Origin: Deltaproteobacteria bacterium
Lineage (GTDB): Bacteria; Myxococcota_A; Polyangia; Haliangiales; JADYYK01
Direction of reading: 5' to 3'
Length of the DNA: 64,000 bases
Assembly: GCA_020853705.1 (NCBI GenBank)
Contig: JADYYK010000097.1
Location: 1 to 64,000 of the forward strand
The notes beneath the pieces were generated by a model. The model saw nothing but the letters and a program-made list of their open reading frames with translations. It had not been told where the DNA came from and did no database searches. Position 1 is the stretch's first letter, and every line of letters begins with the position of its first letter. This document shows positions 57,584 through 64,000 of this stretch, piece after piece. The translations under genes and the position numbers were made by a program.

Positions 57584-60500
57584 GTGGGTCGCAGCGGCGC
57601 AGACTTTCGTGGCACGGAACGCTTCCAGGTCCTCGGCAAGATCGGGGCCGGCGGCATGGGGGTCGTGTACGAGGCGCGTGACGCCGAGAGCGGGCGGCGC
57701 GTCGCGCTGAAGACGCTGACCCACCTCGACGGCCAGGCGCTGATGCGCTTCAAGACCGAGTTTCGCGCCCTGGCCGACCTCAACCACCCCAACCTGGTGT
57801 CGCTGGGCGAGCTGGTCGAGACCGACGGCGACTGGTTCTTCACCATGGAGTTCGTCCCCGGCGTCGACTTCATGCGCCACGTCTGTGACGTCGAGGGCGC
57901 CGCCCACGACACCCTGCGCGACTCGGCGCCGTCGGATGAGGTCTCGGCCACCGAGGTCACCATGCAGGCCTCGCCGCTGCGCAAGCCGTGGGCGGGCGAC
58001 GCGCCGCCGCACCTGTTCGACGAGACGCGCCTCAGGTCGGCGCTGGTGCAGCTGGCGCGCGGCCTGTGCGTGCTGCACGCGGCGGGCAAGGTGCATCGCG
58101 ACATCAAGCCGGCCAACATCCGGGTCACCCCCGAGGGCCAGGTCGTCATCCTCGACTTCGGGCTGGTGTCGGATCTCAAGATGGACGACCGCTCCACCGA
58201 GGGTCACATCGTGGGCACGGCGTCGTACATGGCGCCCGAGCAGGCCGCCTCGGCGCGGGTCGGACCCGAGGCCGACTGGTACTCGGTGGGCGTGCTGCTG
58301 TACGAGGCGCTGGTGGGTCGGCTGCCCTATGTGGGGTCGCGGCTGCAGGTCATCACCGACAAGCAGAAGTTCCTGCCGCCACGGCCGCGCGCCAGCACCC
58401 CATCGGTGCCGCGTGATCTCGACAACCTGTGCGGCGCGCTGCTGGCGCTGGACCCGCGCGCGCGGCCGACCGGGCGCGAGGTGCTGGCGCGCCTGGGCGC
58501 CAGCGAGAGCGGCGAGCCGGCGCTGGCCTCGGCGTCGAGCTCGCACGTGCCGCCCTTCGTCGGTCGACGCGACGAGCTGGCCACCCTGGCCGCGGCGTTC
58601 GAGGCCACCCGCAAGGGCGACCCGGTGGCGGTGCTGATCGAGGGCGACTCCGGCGTCGGCAAGAGCGCCCTGGCGCGCCAGTTCCTCGACGAGCTGCAGA
58701 CCTCCGAGCCGCGCGTGGTGGTGCTGGCCGGGCGCTGCTACGAGCGCGAGTCGGTGCCCTACAAGGCCTTCGATGGCGTGGTCGACGCGCTCAGCCGCTA
58801 CATGCTGCGCCTGGACGGCGAGGCCGCCGGCGCGCTGCTGCCGCGCCAGGCCAGCCTGATGGCGCAGGTCTTCCCGGTGCTGCGCCGCCTCAAGGCCTTC
58901 ACCGTGGCCGAGCTGCCGCAGGCACGCCCGGATCCCCCCGAGCTGCGTTCACGCCTGTTCGCCGCGGTGCGCGAGATGCTGGGGCGGCTGGCCGATCGCT
59001 GCCCGCTGGTGATCGCGATCGACGATCTGCAGTGGGCCGACCAGGATAGCCGGACCCTGCTCACCGAGGTGCTGCGCCAGCCCGACGCGCCCGCGCTGCT
59101 CCTGCTGGCGACCGCGCGCACCGAGGGCGCCGACCAGGCCGCGTCGATCGATCCCGGGCGGGTGCGGCGGGTGCAGCTCATGCCCCTGCAGGCCGACGAG
59201 GCGCGCCAGCTGGCCGAGCGGCTGCTGGCGCGCACGCCGCACAGCGCCGACACCAGCGCGGCCGACATCGCACGCGAGGCCGCCGGCCACCCCCTGTTCA
59301 TCGACGAGCTGGTGCGCTTCGCGCGGGCCGGGGGGGTGCAGGGAGCAGGCCTGCGCCTCGACGAGGCGCTGCGCGCGCGGGTGGCCGCGCTGCCCTCGGA
59401 GGCGCGCGTGCTGGTCGAGATCGCGGCCATGGCGGGCGGCCCGCTGCGCCAGACCATCGCGGCGCGCGCCGCGGCGCTGAGCCCGACCGCGTTCGCGGGC
59501 GCGCTGGCCATGCTGCGCGCCGAACGCCTGATCCGCACCAGCGGCGTGCGCGGCGTCGACACCATCGAGCCCTACCACGACCGCATCCGCGAGGCGGTGA
59601 CCACGCAGCTCGGCGAGGTCACGCGCAAGAGTCACCAGAACGAGCTGGCGGTGGCGCTGGAGGGCGGCGACGTGCCGCCGGATCCCGAGATGCTGGCCGC
59701 GCACTGGCTGGGCGCCGGCGAGCCCGAGCGCGCCACCACCTGGTTCCTGCGCGCGGCCCAGGCCGCCGACGTCGCGCTGGCCTTCGATCGCTCGGCGCGG
59801 CTGTATCGCACCGCGCTGGGGCTGATGCCGGGCAGCCACCCCGAGCGGCGCAGCCTGACGGTGCGGCTGGGCGACGCCCTGGTCAACGCCGGCCGCGGCC
59901 GCGACGCCGCCGACGCCTTCCTGGGCGCGACCGCGGGGGCGTCGGCGGCCGAGATGCTGGATCTGCGGCGCAAGGCGGCCGAGCAGCTGCTCAAGGCCGG
60001 CCACGTCAAGGACGGCGTGGCCACGCTGCGTGACGTGCTCGATCAGGTCGGCATCGACTATCCGTCGACACCGCGCAGCGCGCTGCTCAGCTTCGTGATG
60101 ACGCGCGTGCGCCTGCGCCTGCGTGGCCTCGGCTTTCGCGAGCGCGACGAGAGCCAGCTGTCGCCCGAGCTCCTGACCAAGATCGACGCCTGCTGGGGCG
60201 CGGCGGGCGGCTTCGCGGTGGTCGACACCGTGCTGGGCGCGGCGCTGCAGGGGCTGCACCTCCGGCTGGCGCTGGACGCCGGCGAGCCGTACCGGATCTC
60301 GCGCGCGCTGGCGCTGGAGGGCGGCTTCCTGTTCGTGCTGGCGCCGGGGCGGCGCAAGTATGCCCGCGCGGTCATCGACCAGGCCCAGGAGATGGCCAAC
60401 CGGCTGGGCCACCCGCACGCGCTGGCGATGGCGGTCGCGGCGGCGGGCGTGGCCGCGTACCACATCGGCAAGTTCCGCGACTCCATGCAGCTCATGGATC

Positions 60501-61318
60501 GCGCCGACGGGATCTTCCGGGACGGCTGCCCGGGGTCACCCTGGGAGCGCGCCATGTGCGAGCTGTTCGTGGCCATCGATCGCTTCTACCTCGGCGAGAT
60601 CCGCGAGCTCGGCGTGCGCAGCTCCCGCGTGGTCGCCGAGGCCGACGAGCGCGGCGACCTGTTCCAGTCCGACACCGTGCGCGTGCAGGGGCTGTGTGTC
60701 GTCGGGCTGGCCCAGGACAGGCCCCTGGAGGTCGACGACACCCTGACCGCGGCCATCGATCGCTGGCCCAACGGCGGCTATGTGCACGACTGCGCGGGGC
60801 CCTTCCTGCAGACCCGGGTGCGCCTGTATGTCGAGGACGGCCCGGGGGCGCGCGTCGCCAGCCAGGAGCTGTGGCGGCGCGCCGAGGCCGCCGGCCTGCT
60901 GCACAACCAGCACCAGCGCCTCGAGGTGGTGCACATCCAGGGCGCCGCGGCGCTGGCGGCGGCGCTGACCGACGGCTCGCCGCGCGCACTGCTGGCCGAG
61001 GCGGCCCGGGCGGCGCGCAAGATCGAGGGCCAGCACATGGACTGGGCGCGACCGCTGGCGGGCCTGTTGCGGGCGGGGATCGCGGCGCAGGGCGGCAAGG
61101 CCGAGCAGGCGGCCGCGCTGCTGGCCGAGGCCGAGCGCGGCTTCGAGGCCGCGGAGATGGCGCTGTATGCGGCGGCGGCGCGGCGGCGGCGTGGCCAGCT
61201 GCTCGGCGGCGACGAGGGCCGTGGGCTGGTCGCGGCGGCCGAGCAGTGGATGCGCGCGCAGGACATCGCCAACCCGGCGCGCATGACCGCGATGCTGGCG
61301 CCCGGCTTTCGCGGCTGA
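57584..61318 (+). CDS. Ser/Thr protein kinase-AAA ATPase fusion
   Basis: 1244 residues from GTG 57584. The N-terminal Hanks-type kinase (about residues 10-300) has GAGGMGVVY, VALK, HRDIKPANI, DFG and APEQ, all catalytic residues intact. An AAA_16-type ATPase follows (about 320-640) with Walker A GDSGVGKSA and Walker B LVIAIDDLQWAD, then a long helical repeat region (about 700-1240) like the TPR-type sensor part of MalT/LuxR-style STAND proteins. This architecture is common in myxobacteria, where it signals to transcription factors; targets are unknown. No membrane segment. Confidence 0.93.
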   Translation: MGRSGADFRGTERFQVLGKIGAGGMGVVYEARDAESGRRVALKTLTHLDGQALMRFKTEFRALADLNHPNLVSLGELVETDGDWFFTMEFVPGVDFMRHVCDVEGAAHDTLRDSAPSDEVSATEVTMQASPLRKPWAGDAPPHLFDETRLRSALVQLARGLCVLHAAGKVHRDIKPANIRVTPEGQVVILDFGLVSDLKMDDRSTEGHIVGTASYMAPEQAASARVGPEADWYSVGVLLYEALVGRLPYVGSRLQVITDKQKFLPPRPRASTPSVPRDLDNLCGALLALDPRARPTGREVLARLGASESGEPALASASSSHVPPFVGRRDELATLAAAFEATRKGDPVAVLIEGDSGVGKSALARQFLDELQTSEPRVVVLAGRCYERESVPYKAFDGVVDALSRYMLRLDGEAAGALLPRQASLMAQVFPVLRRLKAFTVAELPQARPDPPELRSRLFAAVREMLGRLADRCPLVIAIDDLQWADQDSRTLLTEVLRQPDAPALLLLATARTEGADQAASIDPGRVRRVQLMPLQADEARQLAERLLARTPHSADTSAADIAREAAGHPLFIDELVRFARAGGVQGAGLRLDEALRARVAALPSEARVLVEIAAMAGGPLRQTIAARAAALSPTAFAGALAMLRAERLIRTSGVRGVDTIEPYHDRIREAVTTQLGEVTRKSHQNELAVALEGGDVPPDPEMLAAHWLGAGEPERATTWFLRAAQAADVALAFDRSARLYRTALGLMPGSHPERRSLTVRLGDALVNAGRGRDAADAFLGATAGASAAEMLDLRRKAAEQLLKAGHVKDGVATLRDVLDQVGIDYPSTPRSALLSFVMTRVRLRLRGLGFRERDESQLSPELLTKIDACWGAAGGFAVVDTVLGAALQGLHLRLALDAGEPYRISRALALEGGFLFVLAPGRRKYARAVIDQAQEMANRLGHPHALAMAVAAAGVAAYHIGKFRDSMQLMDRADGIFRDGCPGSPWERAMCELFVAIDRFYLGEIRELGVRSSRVVAEADERGDLFQSDTVRVQGLCVVGLAQDRPLEVDDTLTAAIDRWPNGGYVHDCAGPFLQTRVRLYVEDGPGARVASQELWRRAEAAGLLHNQHQRLEVVHIQGAAALAAALTDGSPRALLAEAARAARKIEGQHMDWARPLAGLLRAGIAAQGGKAEQAAALLAEAERGFEAAEMALYAAAARRRRGQLLGGDEGRGLVAAAEQWMRAQDIANPARMTAMLAPGFRG

Positions 61319-61489
61319 CCCGGGCCGTGGCGGCGCGCAAACCGCTTCAGCGCCAGCGAGCTGGCGCGCCGGCTGGGGCTGCTGGTGGTGGCCAGCGAGC
61401 ACGCCGGTCCGCCTGGCAGGATCCGGCAGCGGGCGGATCATGCGCGAGGCGGTGCACGATCAGGTTGGCATCTCGCGTAGCCTCCTGGC

Positions 61490-63004
61490 ATGGCCAGGCG
61501 ACCGGTGCTGATCGCTGCAATGACCGTCCTGCTGGCACTCGGCGCCGCGGTGGGATACTGGCGCTGGCGCGCGCGCAGCCGGCAGCCCGAGGCGTTCATC
61601 ACCGCGGTCACCCCCCTGGAGGGTGGTGGTGCGCTGCTGCTGTGGCACAAGAATCGGATGCGGGGAGGCGCCCTCGGGTGGGTATCCAGCCTCGACGAGA
61701 CGGGGCGGCTGCGCTGGGCGCGCGCCCTGCCTGACCTGCCTGCGGGCCTGCTGGCGGAGGGGCCGGTGCTCGCTGGCGGCGTGGTCGTGACCCGCTACGG
61801 CTATTATGCCGAAACGCTGCGGCTGGTGGGCCACGCGCTCGCAGATGGCGCCAGACGGTGGGATGTGCCGCTGCTGCAGCCCCACGCGCGCGGGACGGTG
61901 CCGGTGCTGTCGCGGGCCCAGCTGCTGGGTGACCGGCTGCTGCAGTGGATCAACGAGTCGGAGCCGGCGCAGGGAGCCGACGCCCGCCTGGTGCCTTCGC
62001 TGCGCACGCTCGATCCGGAGACCGGCCGCGAGCTGGCTCGGGCGCCCGCCCCTTCGACGCCGGTCGCGCGCTGGAGCCTGGGACAGCGGTTGTTCGTGCA
62101 CGAGACCGAGACGCTGTGGATCTACGAGCCGGCACGGGCGCAGCCACTGCAGCTGGCCAGCCCCGGTGGCGGCTGCGTGGTGGGCGCCGACTACATCACC
62201 ATCCTGGAGCTCGACGCCGGCCCCGCGCTGGTCACCTTGAAGCAGGGCGATCCGACGGCGCGTCACATCATCAAGCAAGGCTTCCACCCGGTCGGGGACC
62301 CGGGTTCATTTCAGGCGCTGCTCAGCTGTGGCCGGCATGGCGACCGACTGTTGTTCGCGCTCGAGGCCAGCGTCGCCCAGCCTGGCGGAGCCATCAGCAG
62401 GGGCACCTCTGTCGTCGTCACCGACCTGGCCGGTGACACCCTGCACGAGCTTCGGCTGGCCACCTCGCCCGCGGGCCTGGACCGCGGGCTCACCATGCGC
62501 GACGCGCCCTCGGCGCCGCTGAGCGGTGAGCTGCCGCGGTTCGCGCTCTTCGTCACGACTGTGCCCGGAGCGGGGCTGTCGCAGCATCGACTCGAGCTCC
62601 TGGACGTGGAGGCGGCCCGGGTGGTGTGGCAGGGCCGCCCTGACAGCGAGCTGGCCCGGCATGGTCGCGTGTTCCGGGTTGGGCAGCGCTGGCTCGCGGT
62701 GCTCGGCGATGGTGTGCGAGTCACCCTCGTGCTGTTCGACGGCGACAGCGGCGCGCTGAGCGCTGCGGTCGAGGTCGCCAGCCCGACCGAGATCATCTGG
62801 GACGTGATGCCGGAGCACGTGGCCGGCGGCAAGCTGTGGCTGGCCAGCATGGACATCACGGCGCTGGACGCGCCGGCGCTGGCCGTCCTCGACACCACGA
62901 GCTTGCGTCCGCTGCGTGTGGGCCGTCCGCTGCGCGTGACCGACGTGACTGCGGCGGTGCGTGCGGAGCTCGGCTACCCGGGATCGCCCTTCGCCGCGCC
63001 TTGA
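61490..63004 (+). CDS. Membrane-anchored PQQ-like propeller protein
   Basis: 504 residues from ATG 61490. One N-terminal membrane segment (VLIAAMTVLLALGAAVGYW) is followed by repeats with the pattern of a quinoprotein-like beta-propeller (LGWVSSLDETGRLRWARALP, LRTLDPETGRELARAP, VVWQGRPDSELA). No heme, Ca2+ or PQQ ligands are certain, so it is more likely a structural or binding propeller than an enzyme. It stands alone between the kinase and a convergent membrane-protein gene. Confidence 0.75.
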   Translation: MARRPVLIAAMTVLLALGAAVGYWRWRARSRQPEAFITAVTPLEGGGALLLWHKNRMRGGALGWVSSLDETGRLRWARALPDLPAGLLAEGPVLAGGVVVTRYGYYAETLRLVGHALADGARRWDVPLLQPHARGTVPVLSRAQLLGDRLLQWINESEPAQGADARLVPSLRTLDPETGRELARAPAPSTPVARWSLGQRLFVHETETLWIYEPARAQPLQLASPGGGCVVGADYITILELDAGPALVTLKQGDPTARHIIKQGFHPVGDPGSFQALLSCGRHGDRLLFALEASVAQPGGAISRGTSVVVTDLAGDTLHELRLATSPAGLDRGLTMRDAPSAPLSGELPRFALFVTTVPGAGLSQHRLELLDVEAARVVWQGRPDSELARHGRVFRVGQRWLAVLGDGVRVTLVLFDGDSGALSAAVEVASPTEIIWDVMPEHVAGGKLWLASMDITALDAPALAVLDTTSLRPLRVGRPLRVTDVTAAVRAELGYPGSPFAAP

Positions 63005-63019
63005 CGGCGGCCCCTTGGG

Positions 63020-63628
63020 CTACAGCGGCGGCGCGGGCGGCTGCTCGAGCTCGCGCTGCAGGGCGTCGCGCAGCCCGGGGTCCATCAGCTCGCGGTAGAT
63101 CCGCTCGATGAGCAGGCCGGCGCCCATCCACAGCGGGAAGATGTAGAACGACGTCATGTTCAGCACATTGCCAGCGTCGAGATACTCCCAGATGGCATAG
63201 CCAGTGATCTGCTTCAGGGCCAGCCCGGTGGTGCACTCGAAGAACATGATGAGCAGGCCGTACAGCGGCGCGCGGAGCCACCACGGCCACTTGAACAGGC
63301 CCAGGCGATAGACCTGCTCGATGGTCAGCGCCGGCAGCGCATACACCGGGATCATCCACAGCGACGACTGCCCGAACAGCACCTTCAGCGGCGTGTACCA
63401 GGGCCCGCTGAGGCCGAGCCGCGGGTCGACCTGCCAGTCGAACTGGAACAGGTACTTGATGAGGGGAATCTCGCGCCCGGCGCGCGCGGTCGGGTACAGG
63501 CCGACCTCGAGCGCGATCCCCAGCACCGCATACAGCGTGAAGCGGAACAGGAGGAAGAGGAGCCTCAGCTTGAGATCGCGCGGCCGATTGGAGTGCGCGA
63601 TGTACTTCGGCGTGCCGTAGAGCGCCAT
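63020..63628 (-). CDS. Putative membrane protein (ABC-transporter type IV permease-like)
   Basis: 202 residues from ATG 63628 (MALYGTPKYIAHS). Five to six hydrophobic segments, with FFECTTGLALKQITGYAIWEYLDAG and FYIFPLWMGAGLLIERIY. The 'ExxxG ... WxY' pattern in the middle resembles the putative ABC-transporter type IV family (PF06541). No ATPase partner is adjacent. Transport function is not established. Confidence 0.7.
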   Translation of the reverse strand: MALYGTPKYIAHSNRPRDLKLRLLFLLFRFTLYAVLGIALEVGLYPTARAGREIPLIKYLFQFDWQVDPRLGLSGPWYTPLKVLFGQSSLWMIPVYALPALTIEQVYRLGLFKWPWWLRAPLYGLLIMFFECTTGLALKQITGYAIWEYLDAGNVLNMTSFYIFPLWMGAGLLIERIYRELMDPGLRDALQRELEQPPAPPL

Positions 63629-63726
63629 GGCGGTGCGCCAGGGTAACACGCGTGTTTGCGAGGGCCGTAGTTCGGCTCCGCAGGTCCCCGCCGCGGCGAG
63701 GCCGCGGATGGGGTAGGGTCTCGGCG

Positions 63727-64000
63727 ATGTGGCGCTGCTTGTGGCTCGCGGTCTTCATGCTGGGGTGCCGGAAGGCGCCGCGGAGCGGGCCCGGGGCAAC
63801 CGGGGCGGGGCGGGCGCCAGACGCCGAGGTCATCGGGGCGCCGGCGTATGCCTCGTTCGCGGAGGTGGCGGCGGCGGGCAAGGCGGCGCAGGGCAAGCTG
63901 GCGCTGCTGGAGCTGCGCCGGGTCGTGGTGCGACCGCTCGAGCTGGTCGCGGTGCCCTGCCCGGGGCAGTTCAATGATCTGGTGTTCCTGGGCTTCACCG
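63727..64000 (+). CDS. Lipoprotein, partial (runs off the window)
   Basis: An open frame from ATG 63727 to the window end, 91 residues seen. The signal peptide has a lipobox (WLAVFMLGCRKAP), then a Gly/Ala-rich linker and a folded-looking part (LLELRRVVVRPLELVAVPCPG). No family is recognisable from this fragment. Confidence 0.6.
   Translation, partial: MWRCLWLAVFMLGCRKAPRSGPGATGAGRAPDAEVIGAPAYASFAEVAAAGKAAQGKLALLELRRVVVRPLELVAVPCPGQFNDLVFLGFT

Noticed and set aside
63001..63016. TTGAC near the end of the PQQ-like gene
   Set aside because: No GTCA half-site at the 4-nt spacing; it is part of the stop region of the gene.

Overview
The window is very GC-rich DNA that looks like a chromosome segment from a myxobacterium-type organism (Myxococcota). 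This is inferred from gene content, not from a marker gene: a Ser/Thr kinase fused to an AAA-type ATPase, FHA and FHA-GGDEF proteins, thrombospondin type 3 and Cys-rich lipoproteins, a DUF222/HNH-type N-terminus, and many lipoproteins. Genes are dense and often joined by 4-nt NTGA stop/start overlaps. I see no rRNA, CRISPR array, insertion sequence or prophage, and one tRNA (Gly-GCC).

Layout. 1-8.4 kb: a partial HNH-type gene, a long empty gap, an NlpC/P60-like lipoprotein, a fatty-acid hydroxylase/membrane protein/TetR operon, an SDR, a 2OG-Fe(II) oxygenase, tRNA-Gly, and a divergent pair of unknown genes. 8.4-18 kb: lipoproteins (an SGNH hydrolase with C-terminal repeats, a TSP3 protein), a class III adenylate cyclase, a MuiA/DUF4139 protein, a double-FHA protein and an FHA-GGDEF diguanylate cyclase. 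18-38 kb: two divergent c-type cytochrome operons with a MerR gene. Operon 1 (26525 to 18635, minus) is a tetraheme TolB-like protein, a small cytochrome, DUF4266, DUF3570, a lipoprotein and a propeller/diheme cytochrome. Operon 2 (27316 to 38005, plus) is a propeller cytochrome, ApbE, a tetraheme TolB-like protein, a small cytochrome, RnfC, RnfG, two membrane proteins and RnfD. 38-46.8 kb: TerB, SRPBCC, two tandem FAD oxidoreductases, a TIM-barrel isomerase, a heptaheme cytochrome, a radical SAM/SPASM enzyme and a diheme lipoprotein. 47-56 kb: operon 3, with DUF1549/1553-like, lipoprotein, DUF1501, lipoprotein, a third tetraheme TolB-like protein and a third propeller cytochrome. 56-64 kb: metallophosphoesterase, kinase-ATPase, PQQ-like propeller protein, membrane protein and a partial lipoprotein.

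Central hypothesis. One cytochrome pair (tetraheme TolB/HZS-alpha-like plus beta-propeller/MauG-like diheme) occurs three times, each time with a different partner module: DUF4266/DUF3570, ApbE plus a reduced Rnf set (C, G, D only), or a DUF1549/DUF1501 module. The tetraheme proteins use mostly CX4CH rather than CX2CH heme motifs. A 5-N4-5 palindrome (TTGAC-N4-GTCAA type, Crp/Fnr-like spacing) lies in the promoter regions of operons 1 and 2, the MerR gene, the FAD pair, the heptaheme/radical SAM pair and the fatty-acid hydroxylase. At several of these its centre is 40.5-42.5 nt from the start codon. I read this as a candidate redox regulon controlling an extracytoplasmic cytochrome/flavin electron-transfer system. 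The architecture and motifs are visible; the physiology is inference.
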